Positions 17,049-25,441 are shown, counted from the first letter of the stretch. The stretch is 39,889 nt of DNA from an uncultured Merdimonas sp. (GCA_944375745.1 CALWAV010000094.1:1-39889); one strand, 5' to 3'. Numbers and translations are program-made. Notes: generated by a model not told the origin, from the sequence alone.

Positions 17049-17306
17049 ATGAAAGAGTTTAAGTACGTAGTACAGGATGAGCTGGGACTTCACGCAAGAC
17101 CGGCAGGGCTTCTGGTAAAGGAAGCTGCAAAATATAAGAGCGCAATCACCCTTGACAGCGGCGCAAAGAAGGCTGACGCCAAGAGAATCATGGCTGTTAT
17201 GTCCATGGGCGTAAAGAAGGGTGTAGAAGTAACTGTTACCATCGAGGGAGAGGATGAGGATACCGCTTTCGAAGCTATCCAGAAATTCTTCCAGGAGAAT
17301 CTGTAA
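17049..17306 (+). CDS. ptsH: HPr phosphocarrier protein lacking Ser46
   Basis: 85 residues, a complete HPr. His15 in GLHARPAG is present, so it can accept phosphate from enzyme I and feed PTS permeases. Position 46, which is the Ser phosphorylated by HPr kinase in most Firmicutes HPr and Crh proteins, is Arg here (KADAKRIMAVMSMG). It therefore should not make HPr(Ser-P) in the usual way. AAGGAG precedes the ATG. It lies 82 bases after ptsI; a small 6-bp GC hairpin (16988-17003) lies between. It is followed by a strong terminator. Confidence 0.92.
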   Translation: MKEFKYVVQDELGLHARPAGLLVKEAAKYKSAITLDSGAKKADAKRIMAVMSMGVKKGVEVTVTIEGEDEDTAFEAIQKFFQENL

Positions 17307-17373
17307 GAGAGGGCAGGGCTGAAAGGCCTTAAGCTCCGGAGTTTTCCGATACTTCTGAAAACAGAAAAAATAG

Positions 17374-17420
17374 GAGACACTGTGACGCCGCGGATAAGCG
17401 GCGGAGCAGTGTCTCTTTTT
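17374..17420 (+). terminator. Intrinsic terminator after ptsH
   Basis: GAGACACTG (17374-17382) pairs with CAGTGTCTC (17407-17415), with an inner GCCGC/GCGGC helix, and is followed by five Ts. Confidence 0.88.
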
Positions 17421-17454
17421 GCTTGAAAACAACGGCATCCTATAGAGTGTAGGA

Positions 17455-17484
17455 TTGACGGTTGGAAGAAGTGAATGATAAAAT
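17455..17484 (+). promoter_or_regulatory. Sigma-A promoter of the hydrogenase operon
   Basis: TTGACG (17455-17460), an 18-base spacer and TAAAAT (17479-17484) with TG at extended -10. The leader is about 80 nt. Confidence 0.65.
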
Positions 17485-17570
17485 TTTAACAACTGTGATA
17501 CGCAGTTTTCTGAAAATACGGGGATTCCCTGCAGGAAAGAAAGCTGCGGCAGGAAGGAGAGGAGGAAAAC

Positions 17571-19403
17571 ATGAGCAGACTCAGTATTATTACAGAAAAC
17601 AAAGCTCAGACCACAGTAGAAGAACTGTATAAGGATTTGGAACGAAGAATCAGCGCAAGCCCGCCAGGGTTATGTCCTGTAGATCTGGCATCGTCTTTTT
17701 TGAAGATGTGCCATGCCCAGTCCTGCGGTAAATGTGTGCCCTGCCGTGTAGGCCTTGGACAGCTGGAGCGGCTGATGGAGGATGTGCTGGACGGGAATGC
17801 CACGCTGGAGACGATTGATCTGATAGAGAATACGGCTTCCAGCATCTTTTATTCGGCAGATTGTGCTATTGGCTATGAGGCGGCTCTGATGGTCCTGAAA
17901 GGAATCAAGGGCTTCCGAAATGATTTCGAGGAGCATATTCTGCGGGGACGCTGCATCTGCGAGCTCAACCAGCCCGTGCCCTGTGTATCCCAATGTCCCG
18001 CGGGGGTGGACATTCCCGGATATGTGGCCCTGGTGGCGGAAGGAAATTATGCGGACGCAGTGCGCCTGATCCGCAAGGATAATCCGCTTCCCAGTGTATG
18101 CGGCCTGATCTGTGAGCATCCCTGTGAAGTGCGCTGCCGCCGGACCCTGATGGACGATCCCATCAATATCCGCGGGCTGAAGCGCTTTGCGGTGGAGCAT
18201 GCGGGAAATGTGCCTGTTCCGGAACCGGCGGAATCCACTGGAAAACGTGTGGCTGTCATCGGAGGCGGCCCTGGCGGCATCAGCGCGGCTTATTATCTGC
18301 GGTTGATGGGCCACGATGTGACTATGTACGAACAGCGCAAGCAGCTTGGGGGAATGCTGCGCTACGGAATTCCCAGCTACCGGCTCCCTAGAGAGACGCT
18401 GGACGCAGAGATTGAGCAGCTGCTGAGCACCGGGATTCATGTGAAGACAGAAGTGACTGTGGGAGAGAGCCCCAATATTCTGGAGCTGCGCAGTCAGTAC
18501 GATGCCGTTTATATTGCTATTGGCGCTCATACAGACCGCAAGATTGGAATCGAGGGAGAAGACGCTGAGGGCGTGATCTCCGCGGTGGAGATGCTTAGAG
18601 GAATCGGAGATGACCAGCTTCCGGATTTTACAGGAAAGGATATTATTGTCATCGGCGGAGGAAATGTGGCCATGGACGTGGCCCGCTCGGCCATTCGTCT
18701 CGGCGCGAAGCGTCTTCGCATCGCCTACCGCAGACGGCGTGAGGATATGACGGCCATGCCGGAGGAAGTGGAAGGCGCTATCGCGGAAGGCTGCGAACTG
18801 GTAGAGCTTCATGCTCCCATGCGCATTGAAAAGGACGCCGAAGGAAAAGTGGCGGCTCTCTGGGTGAAGCCTCAGATCATAGGTCCGGTTGTGAATGGGC
18901 GGCCCAAACCCATGGATTCTTCAGAGCCCGAGGTGCGTCTGGCCTGCGACATGGTTCTTGTGGCCATCGGCCAGGGAATCGATTCCAGAAACTTTGAGAA
19001 ATACGGCATTCCGGTGAAGAGGGGCGTCATCGACGCGCTGAACTGGAGCGGCGTCAAGGATATCTCCGGCGTCTTTGCAGGAGGAGACTGCGTGACAGGA
19101 CCGGCTACGGTCATCCGGGCGATTGCGGCAGGAAAGGTAGCGGCTGCGAATATCGATGAATTCCTGGGCTATCACCATGTGATTTCCACGGATGTGAAGA
19201 TTCCAAAAGTGCGCATGGATACCAGAAAGAGCTGTGCCCGGGTAAATATGAAAGAGCGCAGCGTATGCGACCGCGTGAAGGATTTCAAGCTCATCGAGTG
19301 CAGCATGACAGAGGAAGAGGCTATGCAGGAGTCCCGCCGCTGCCTGCGGTGCGACCGCTTCGGCTTTGGATCATTTAAAGGAGGGAGAGTGGAACAATGG
19401 TAA
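17571..19403 (+). CDS. NuoF-type Fe-S / GltD-type FAD-NAD(P)H oxidoreductase, hydrogenase partner
   Basis: 610 residues in two parts. Residues 40-115 match only the C-terminal [4Fe-4S] domain of NuoF/HydB (SCGKCVPCR plus a later Cys in ADCAIG); the FMN/NADH Rossmann part of NuoF is absent. From about 130 on it is a complete GltD-like flavoprotein: the two-cluster Cys pattern (CVSQCPAG...CGLICEHPCEVRC), an FAD GGGPGG motif near 228 and an NAD(P) GGGNVAMD motif near 365, then GGDCVTGPATVI. A C-terminal RRCLRCDR adds two cysteines. It should pass electrons between NAD(P)H and the hydrogenase encoded next, with which it overlaps by 7 nt. Whether NADH or NADPH is used is not readable. GGAGAGGAGG precedes the ATG. 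Confidence 0.88.
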   Translation: MSRLSIITENKAQTTVEELYKDLERRISASPPGLCPVDLASSFLKMCHAQSCGKCVPCRVGLGQLERLMEDVLDGNATLETIDLIENTASSIFYSADCAIGYEAALMVLKGIKGFRNDFEEHILRGRCICELNQPVPCVSQCPAGVDIPGYVALVAEGNYADAVRLIRKDNPLPSVCGLICEHPCEVRCRRTLMDDPINIRGLKRFAVEHAGNVPVPEPAESTGKRVAVIGGGPGGISAAYYLRLMGHDVTMYEQRKQLGGMLRYGIPSYRLPRETLDAEIEQLLSTGIHVKTEVTVGESPNILELRSQYDAVYIAIGAHTDRKIGIEGEDAEGVISAVEMLRGIGDDQLPDFTGKDIIVIGGGNVAMDVARSAIRLGAKRLRIAYRRRREDMTAMPEEVEGAIAEGCELVELHAPMRIEKDAEGKVAALWVKPQIIGPVVNGRPKPMDSSEPEVRLACDMVLVAIGQGIDSRNFEKYGIPVKRGVIDALNWSGVKDISGVFAGGDCVTGPATVIRAIAAGKVAAANIDEFLGYHHVISTDVKIPKVRMDTRKSCARVNMKERSVCDRVKDFKLIECSMTEEEAMQESRRCLRCDRFGFGSFKGGRVEQW

Positions 19404-21142
19404 AGCTTACGATAGACGGAATGGAACTTCAGGTAAAAGACGGAACCACGATTCTTGACGCGGCTTTACAGGCGGGGATTCATATTCCTACACTCTGCTA
19501 CCTGAAAAAACTGAATAAAATCGGCGCCTGCCGCGTCTGTATGGTAGAAGTGGAAGGAAACTCCAAGCTGGTGACAGCCTGCAATACCAGGGCCGCGGAG
19601 GGCATGGTAGTACATACGAACAGTCCCAAGGTAAGAGCCACCCGGAGAGTTAATGTGGAACTGATTCTTTCCCAGCATGATTCCAACTGCGCGATCTGTG
19701 TGCGCAGCGGAAACTGCAGCCTTCAGAAGCTGTCCAATGATCTGGGCATTCTGGAAGTGCCCTTTGAAAAACAGCTTCCAAAGACAAAGTGGAATCCTGC
19801 GTATCCTTTGATCCGGGATTATAAAAAGTGCATCAAGTGCATGCGGTGCGTGCAGGTCTGTGATAAGGTACAGACCCTTCATATCTGGGATGTGGCAGGA
19901 ACAGGTTCCCGTACTACCGTAGATGTATCCCAGAACCGGAAGATCGAAGACGCGGACTGCGCGCTCTGCGGCCAGTGCATTACTCATTGTCCGGTGGGTG
20001 CTCTGCGGGAGCGGGACGATGTGGACAAGGTGCTGGAGGCTCTGGCAGATCCGGACAAGATTACAGTGGTGCAGATTGCGCCCTCTGTGCGTGCCGCCTG
20101 GGGAGAAGAATTCGGCCTGTCCCGTGAATTTGCCACGGCAGAGCGTCTGGTGGCAGCTCTCCGGAGAATGGGCTTTGACTATATCTTTGACACAGATTTC
20201 AGCGCGGATCTGACGATTATGGAGGAAGGCAGCGAATTTCTGGAGAGACTGAAACACAGGGATGAAGAGACATTCCCCATGTTTACCTCCTGCTGTCCCG
20301 GATGGGTGCGTTTTCTGAAATCCCAGTATCCGGACATGATCGGACAGCTTTCCACAGCCAAATCTCCCCAGCAGATGTTCGGGGCGGTGGCAAAGAGCTA
20401 CTATGCGAATCTGCTGAATGTGGATCCGAACCGGATTTACAGTATTTCCATCATGCCCTGTATTGCCAAGAAGCAGGAATGCGCGCTGCCGGTTATGAAT
20501 GACGCCGGAGCCGGACAGGATGTGGATGTGGTGCTTACAACCCGGGAAGTAGACCGGCTGATCCGGGCAGAACATATTGTGCCCGCGGAGCTTCCGGAGG
20601 AAGCCTTTGATATGCCCCTGGGCATCGGCACGGGAGCCGGCGTGATTTTCGGCGCCACCGGCGGCGTGATGGAGGCTGCTCTTCGGAGCGCTTACTATCT
20701 GGCAATAGGCTCCAATCCAGATCCGGACGCTTTCCAGGCGGTCCGCGGCATGGATGGCTGGCGGGAGTCAGAGTTCATGCTGGGAGATACAAAGCTGAAA
20801 ATAGCTGTGGCCCATGGCCTTGGCAATGCCAGAAAGCTGATTGAAGCTCTCAGAAGGGGAGAGGTCTCCTACGATTTTGTGGAAGTCATGGCCTGTCCCG
20901 GCGGCTGCGCCGGAGGCGGAGGGCAGCCGATTCATGACGGCCAGGAACTGGGAGAGGTCCGTGGCAGCCGGCTGTATACCCTGGACAGGAACAGCACGCT
21001 GCGGTTCTCTCATGAAAACCCTTCTGTGCTCAAATGCTACGAGGATTACCTGGGCGCTCCGCTGTCCCACCGGGCTCATGAGCTTCTGCACACCGATCAC
21101 AATGGGTGGAAGATGCCTGCAGAACAGAAAGCTGCAGAATAG
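19397..21142 (+). CDS. [FeFe]-hydrogenase catalytic subunit with NuoG-like N-terminus
   Basis: 581 residues. The N-terminal [2Fe-2S] ferredoxin domain (Cys in CYLKKLNKIGACRVC, then CNT) is followed by a His-ligated [4Fe-4S] motif (HDSNCAICVRSGNC) and two [4Fe-4S] clusters (CIKCMRCVQVC; CALCGQCITHCP). The H-cluster motifs are complete: TSCCPGW (297-303), MPCIAKK (353-359) and ACPGGCAGG (499-507). All point to an active group A hydrogenase making or oxidising H2. The start overlaps the upstream flavoprotein gene, and GGAGG sits 11 bases before the ATG. The pairing with a GltD-like protein suggests the HydDB 'A2' (glutamate-synthase-linked) class. Maturases HydE, HydF and HydG are not in this window. 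Confidence 0.93.
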   Translation: MVKLTIDGMELQVKDGTTILDAALQAGIHIPTLCYLKKLNKIGACRVCMVEVEGNSKLVTACNTRAAEGMVVHTNSPKVRATRRVNVELILSQHDSNCAICVRSGNCSLQKLSNDLGILEVPFEKQLPKTKWNPAYPLIRDYKKCIKCMRCVQVCDKVQTLHIWDVAGTGSRTTVDVSQNRKIEDADCALCGQCITHCPVGALRERDDVDKVLEALADPDKITVVQIAPSVRAAWGEEFGLSREFATAERLVAALRRMGFDYIFDTDFSADLTIMEEGSEFLERLKHRDEETFPMFTSCCPGWVRFLKSQYPDMIGQLSTAKSPQQMFGAVAKSYYANLLNVDPNRIYSISIMPCIAKKQECALPVMNDAGAGQDVDVVLTTREVDRLIRAEHIVPAELPEEAFDMPLGIGTGAGVIFGATGGVMEAALRSAYYLAIGSNPDPDAFQAVRGMDGWRESEFMLGDTKLKIAVAHGLGNARKLIEALRRGEVSYDFVEVMACPGGCAGGGGQPIHDGQELGEVRGSRLYTLDRNSTLRFSHENPSVLKCYEDYLGAPLSHRAHELLHTDHNGWKMPAEQKAAE

Positions 21143-21193
21143 AAGCGGAACTGGAAGCAGGGAGAGAAAACCTGTGAATTCTTCATAAAGAAA

Positions 21194-21234
21194 AAAGTCT
21201 CAGGCCGAAAAGGGGGTCTGAGGCTTTTTTTTTT
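21194..21234 (+). terminator. Intrinsic terminator of the hydrogenase operon
   Basis: AAGTCTCAG (21194-21202) pairs with CTGAGGCTT (21217-21225) with one G-T pair, followed by an 11-T run (21224-21234). Confidence 0.9.
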
Positions 21235-21277
21235 CTGCGGGGATCTGGGTGGCCAGGCAGATTCGAATTTTCAGATT

Positions 21278-21325
21278 TGTTAAGAATTCTTTCAGATTCT
21301 GTTAAGGTTTTCGGGCGAGTATAGA
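21278..21325 (+). promoter_or_regulatory. Promoter and direct-repeat operator of the response-regulator operon
   Basis: TGTTAAG occurs at 21278-21284 and 21300-21306, exactly 22 bp apart, with a weaker CTTTCAG at the intermediate 11-bp step. A -10-like TATAGA starts 20 bases after the second repeat (21320). There is no good -35, as in activator-dependent PhoB-family promoters. The same pattern precedes the exporter genes. Apart from the terminator at 21194-21234, this site and a 150-nt leader, the 21143-21477 gap holds nothing else I can see. Confidence 0.65.
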
Positions 21326-21477
21326 AATGCAGTATCTGAAAATAAGGAAGCTTTTATATCATGCAGAAGATATTTGCAAAGGAGCAGTTGCGGAAACTGC
21401 CATGCACAGGTAGAATAAGAGAGAGTTCCGCAGACAGAATGCAGGAAATCAAACACAAGGGGGAGAAACAGGAACAG

Positions 21478-22194
21478 ATGCAGAATTCAAGAATCTTGAT
21501 TGTTGAGGACGACGCAGATATCCGCGAGGGTGTCAGAATTCTACTGGAGAGCGAGAGCTATCAGGTCACAGAGGCAGACAATGGAAGAAAGGGGCTGGAG
21601 CTTCTGACAGAGGACACGGATCTGGTGATTCTGGATATCATGATGCCGGGAATGTCAGGGCTGCGCACCTGCGAGGAGCTTCGGAAACGCTCTAATGTGC
21701 CGGTGCTGTTTCTGACTGCCAAGGCCCAGGAATCCGATAAGCTCATCGGACTGATGGCGGGTGGAGACGACTATCTGCCCAAGCCCTTTTCCTACGCGGA
21801 ACTGCTGGGAAGGGTAAAGGCTCTGCTGCGCCGGTACCAGGTGTACCGGGGAAAGACGGAGAAACAGGAGGAAGAGACAGAAAAATATCTGGAGCTTTCC
21901 GGCATCCGGATTAATGAAGAATTTAACGAGGTCTATGTGGACGGGGAGGAAAAGGAGCTTTCCAATATCGAGTATCAGATGCTTCTGCTGATGATGAAGC
22001 ATCCGAGAAAGATTTTTTCCGCCCAGAACCTGTATGAGAGTGTCTGGAACGAGCCCTATTTTTACACCTGCAACAGCACGGTGATGGTACATATCCGGAA
22101 GCTGCGTGTAAAGATAGAGAAGGATCCGCAGAAACCGGAATATATCAAGACAGAATGGGGAAAGGGGTATAAGTTCGATGCCTGTGGTGCGTAA
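21478..22194 (+). CDS. OmpR/PhoB-family response regulator
   Basis: 238 residues. The receiver domain (6-115) has the acidic pair Asp11/Asp12, phosphorylation site Asp53 (ILDIMMPG), Thr at FLTAK and Lys at PKPF. A winged-helix DNA-binding domain occupies about 140-235 (ELSNIEYQMLLLMM, CNSTVMVHIRKLRVKIE, IKTEWGKGYKF). The ATG at 21478 is taken as the start; a GGGGGAG stretch lies about 12 bases before it. An upstream in-frame ATG (21361) would add 39 residues outside the fold. It overlaps the kinase gene by 17 nt. Its own promoter carries the TGTTAAG repeats, so autoregulation is likely. Confidence 0.9.
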   Translation: MQNSRILIVEDDADIREGVRILLESESYQVTEADNGRKGLELLTEDTDLVILDIMMPGMSGLRTCEELRKRSNVPVLFLTAKAQESDKLIGLMAGGDDYLPKPFSYAELLGRVKALLRRYQVYRGKTEKQEEETEKYLELSGIRINEEFNEVYVDGEEKELSNIEYQMLLLMMKHPRKIFSAQNLYESVWNEPYFYTCNSTVMVHIRKLRVKIEKDPQKPEYIKTEWGKGYKFDACGA

Positions 22195-23503
22195 ACGGGA
22201 TTCCATTTATGTTCAGCTCCTGAAACTTCTGGCCCTTGCGGGAGTGGTGTCCGGACTTTTTTTCCTGATTACCAACTGGGCGGGAGACAGTCTGCTGAAC
22301 CGGTTCTATGAAAGCTCCAATTATGAGGAAAAGAAAAACGGGGAGTATATCGAAAAACTGCAGGAGTATGTCATCCGGAACCAGCTCTCTGCCGGGGATA
22401 CGGAAGAGCTGACAGACTGGGTGAGGCGGCAGAGAGTCGTGTCCCTGCGGGTCTACCGGAACGGGATTCTGATTTACGATTCGGAATATCCGGAACAGGA
22501 TATGGAGCCGGAGCAGATAGAGGCCGGAGATTATGAATGGACGGTTTACTATACCGTGCAGTTTTCGGATGGAGAAGCCGAGATTTCTATTTATGGAATG
22601 TATTCCTACCAGTATTACAACTATGCGCTGATTGCGGAGCTTCTCCTTTCTTTTGGGCTGTTTGTGGGAATCGTGATGCTGGGAATCCGTTATAAGATCC
22701 GCTATATCCGGAAGCTGGGCAGTGAGATTGGAATTCTGGAAGGCGGCGATCTGGATTATGAGATCACGGTGGCCGGGCGGGATGAGCTTGCGGCGCTGGC
22801 GGAAGGGCTTGACGACATGCGCAGGTCCTTCCGGGAAAAGGTGAGGCAGGAAGCGCACCTTGTGGCGGCCAATCATAAGATGATTACAGAGATGTCCCAT
22901 GATATCCGGACCCCTCTGACGACCATTATGCTTTATACAGAGATCTTAAAGAAACGCCAGGTGAAGAGCGAGGAGCAGTTTTGGGAATATATTGACAAAA
23001 TCGATCAGAAGACCCACCGGATGAAGCAGCTGACGGATCATCTGTTTGAATATGCTCTGGTGACAGGAGAGACGGAGGTAAAGCTGGAGGATCCGGCGCC
23101 CTTTAACACGGTGTTTTACGATCTGCTGTCGGAAACCTGCGCATACCTGGAACAGAGTGGTTTCCAGACAGAGCTGGAATTTGAGTGGAGACAGGAAAAT
23201 ATCCAGGTGAATATGGAATTTGTCATCCGTATTCTGGATAATATCACTTCCAATCTTGTAAAATACGCTGACCCGGCTGTTTCAGTGCGTATCATCTCAG
23301 AGCATACGGACAGGGCGGCAGGCGTCCTCTTTGAAAATGCAGGCAGAAAGCTGGAAAAAAAGATGGACAGCACCGGCATCGGCCTGGAAAACATCAAGAA
23401 AATGATGGAAAAAATGGGCGGATTCTGCACGGCAGAAGAGAGAAATGGGCGTTTTCGGCTTAAACTTTCTTTTCCGTGGGCAGAACAGCCAGCAGGAGTT
23501 TAG
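22178..23503 (+). CDS. Sensor histidine kinase
   Basis: 441 residues. Membrane segments near 14-33 and 150-170 bracket an extracytoplasmic domain of about 115 residues. A HAMP-like segment follows, then the H-box MSHDIRTPLTTI with His241, the N-box-like NITSNLVKYA and the ATP-lid STGIGLENI. The lid region is short and lacks a clear DxGxG, as in some small Firmicutes kinases. It starts inside the regulator gene, so the two are translationally coupled. The signal is unknown. The ABC exporter downstream suggests sensing of an antimicrobial peptide, a lipid or an envelope stress. Confidence 0.9.
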   Translation: MPVVRKRDSIYVQLLKLLALAGVVSGLFFLITNWAGDSLLNRFYESSNYEEKKNGEYIEKLQEYVIRNQLSAGDTEELTDWVRRQRVVSLRVYRNGILIYDSEYPEQDMEPEQIEAGDYEWTVYYTVQFSDGEAEISIYGMYSYQYYNYALIAELLLSFGLFVGIVMLGIRYKIRYIRKLGSEIGILEGGDLDYEITVAGRDELAALAEGLDDMRRSFREKVRQEAHLVAANHKMITEMSHDIRTPLTTIMLYTEILKKRQVKSEEQFWEYIDKIDQKTHRMKQLTDHLFEYALVTGETEVKLEDPAPFNTVFYDLLSETCAYLEQSGFQTELEFEWRQENIQVNMEFVIRILDNITSNLVKYADPAVSVRIISEHTDRAAGVLFENAGRKLEKKMDSTGIGLENIKKMMEKMGGFCTAEERNGRFRLKLSFPWAEQPAGV

Positions 23504-23506
23504 AAC

Positions 23507-23554
23507 TGTTAAGAAACAGATTAGGATCTGTTAAGAATTTCCCTTTAAGATAGG
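23507..23554 (+). promoter_or_regulatory. Promoter and direct-repeat operator of the exporter operon
   Basis: TGTTAAG at 23507-23513 and 23529-23535, again 22 bp apart, with a -10-like GATAGG starting 20 bases after the second repeat (23549). The geometry equals that at 21278-21325. No good -35 is visible, which suggests activation by the upstream response regulator. Confidence 0.65.
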
Positions 23555-23623
23555 ACCAGTCAGGGAGATAATCCCCGGCCGGTCTTTTCATATTACGAAT
23601 CATCAATGAGGAGGGAAATTCAT

Positions 23624-25429
23624 TTGAAAGTATTTCATAAGGTTTTTTTAAAAAACAGAAAATACAGACGGGCTGCGGCAGGGCTGGCAGCGGCGCTTCT
23701 TCTTGCGGCTGGTGCCCGCACCTTTTTGACGGGCGGAAAGCCTCAGGAAGAGGGCATGGAAGAATTAAGGAATACGACTGTGATCGAGAAAAAGGATCTG
23801 CTGAAATCTGTCAGCGTCACGGGTGTGATTGCCACGGCAGATGGAAGGGCAGGCAGCACCGGACTGACCAATCTGAAGGTAGATCAGGTACATGTGAAGG
23901 TGGGAGATGAGGTGCAGGAGGGAGATGTAATCTGCACCTTTGACTCCACTCTGCTCGAGGAGTCTCTGGCGGCCGCCCGGAAGAACTATGAGATCAACAG
24001 AAAACTGGAGGCAATGGGAGCGGACTATGAGAAGCAGTACCGGGACAGCCTGAAGGAGGCGGACAGCAGCCTGCAGGATTCCAGGCAGAAACGGGACCAG
24101 GCTGAGAAGGCTTATCAGGAAGCATCCGGGACAGAGGATAGAGCCCGCGCGGCGGCGGACAGGGCGGCGGCAGATCTGAACGCAAAACAGGCAGCCTGCG
24201 AAAAGGCGAAACAGGCAGCAGCGGCAGCGGCCCAGGCCTGGGAAGACAGACAGCAGGCAGCTTACGAAGCGGCCCTGAAGGCATCCTCTGCGGACAGCAG
24301 CCCGGAAGCAGCCCGGCAGAGCGGCCCGGAAAGCGGCGGCCAGGAGAATGGTCTGGCTGAGGGACAGAGTGAGGGTTCAGCAGACGGCGCAGAGAATACC
24401 GCAGGGAAGCTTCCGGAGAGAACACCGGTCATCATCAACGATATTGACGCATACATTGCAGGACTGGATGTGAATGGCCCTGTCTATACAGAACTGAAGG
24501 ACACGCTGAATGCCTACAGCGCCGCGAAGACAGCGCTGGAGGAGGCGAAGGCGGAGGCTGAACGGACCAGAAGCGCCTATGCTCAGGCTAAGGAGGAGAC
24601 GGGACAGGCAAAGTCCGCCTATGCTCAGGCACAGACGGCCCGGCAGGAAGCGCAGAGCTCCTATGACGGCAGTGTCAGGGACGCAAAGACAGCATATCAG
24701 AAAGCGAAACTGCAGGCCCAGCTTATTACGGATCATGATGCCGGAAAGCAGATCAGCCAGTACGAGGAACAGCTGGAGGATTATACGGTGCGGGCGCCTA
24801 TGAATGGAGTGATTACAGCTCTTTCCGTGAATGAAGGGCAGAATTTTGCGGGCGGAAGCATTTATGAAATACAGGATTTGAAGCATTTCATGGTAGAGGC
24901 GTCTGTGGACGAATATGATGTGGTCAGAATCAGCCGGGGAATGAGGGCCTTTGTGAAGACCAGCTCCATGGGAGAAGAACTGCTGAAGGGAACGGTCACC
25001 TATGTGGCGCCTGTGGCAGGAGCCGGAAAAAGCGGCGGAGAAGGAGCGGGAAGCGCTCAGGCGGGATCAGGCGGATCGGCTGTCTATCAGATTCAAATTA
25101 CCATCGAAGGAGAACAGGATAAGCTGCGCCCCGGAATGACAGCCAAGGTCAGCATTGTGCAGGAAGAAGGAAAAGGCGTGCTTGCAGTGCCCTACGACTG
25201 CGTGGAGACAAAGGAAGACGGCACAAGCGTCATTTATGTGGAGGAAGACGGACAGAGAAAAGAAATGACTGTGGAAAAGGGCATGGAAGCGGACTATTAC
25301 GCAGAAATCAAAGGAAAAGATCTGAAAGAAGGCATGACTGTCTATCTGCCTGACGGAATAAAAGAGGGCGGACAGCTGCCTGAAGAAGACAGCGCGGAAA
25401 GTATGGATGATTTCGGCTATGGATTTTGA
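23624..25429 (+). CDS. HlyD/MacA-type membrane fusion protein of an ABC exporter
   Basis: 601 residues from a TTG start. TTG at 23624 is preferred because GAGGAGGG lies 8 bases before it; the ATG at 23606 overlaps that ribosome site. One membrane segment (about 18-35), a biotinyl-lipoyl-like half (VDQVHVKVGDEVQEGDVICTFD), a long Ala/Glu/Gln-rich coiled coil (about 115-370) with SAYAQAKEET/SAYAQAQTAR repeats, the second lipoyl half (APMNGVITALSVNEGQ) and beta-barrel domains (GMRAFVKT, LRPGMTAKVSIV) follow. The coiled coil is interrupted by a low-complexity Ser/Gly/Glu-rich stretch (about 215-270). It should link the ABC permease to the outside of the membrane. It is followed 12 bases on by the ATPase gene. 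Confidence 0.88.
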   Translation: MKVFHKVFLKNRKYRRAAAGLAAALLLAAGARTFLTGGKPQEEGMEELRNTTVIEKKDLLKSVSVTGVIATADGRAGSTGLTNLKVDQVHVKVGDEVQEGDVICTFDSTLLEESLAAARKNYEINRKLEAMGADYEKQYRDSLKEADSSLQDSRQKRDQAEKAYQEASGTEDRARAAADRAAADLNAKQAACEKAKQAAAAAAQAWEDRQQAAYEAALKASSADSSPEAARQSGPESGGQENGLAEGQSEGSADGAENTAGKLPERTPVIINDIDAYIAGLDVNGPVYTELKDTLNAYSAAKTALEEAKAEAERTRSAYAQAKEETGQAKSAYAQAQTARQEAQSSYDGSVRDAKTAYQKAKLQAQLITDHDAGKQISQYEEQLEDYTVRAPMNGVITALSVNEGQNFAGGSIYEIQDLKHFMVEASVDEYDVVRISRGMRAFVKTSSMGEELLKGTVTYVAPVAGAGKSGGEGAGSAQAGSGGSAVYQIQITIEGEQDKLRPGMTAKVSIVQEEGKGVLAVPYDCVETKEDGTSVIYVEEDGQRKEMTVEKGMEADYYAEIKGKDLKEGMTVYLPDGIKEGGQLPEEDSAESMDDFGYGF

Positions 25430-25441
25430 CAGGGAGGGCTT

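Noticed and set aside
15059..17050. 663-codon open frame on the minus strand opposite ptsI and ptsH
   Set aside because: It is the antisense shadow of highly biased coding DNA. It has no ribosome site, no family motif, and the plus strand encodes textbook enzyme I and HPr.
17670..20575. Long minus-strand frames opposite the hydrogenase operon (17670-18812 and 19466-20575)
   Set aside because: Shadows of the conserved Fe-S enzymes; their translations are rich in His and Gln from antisense codons and show no motif.
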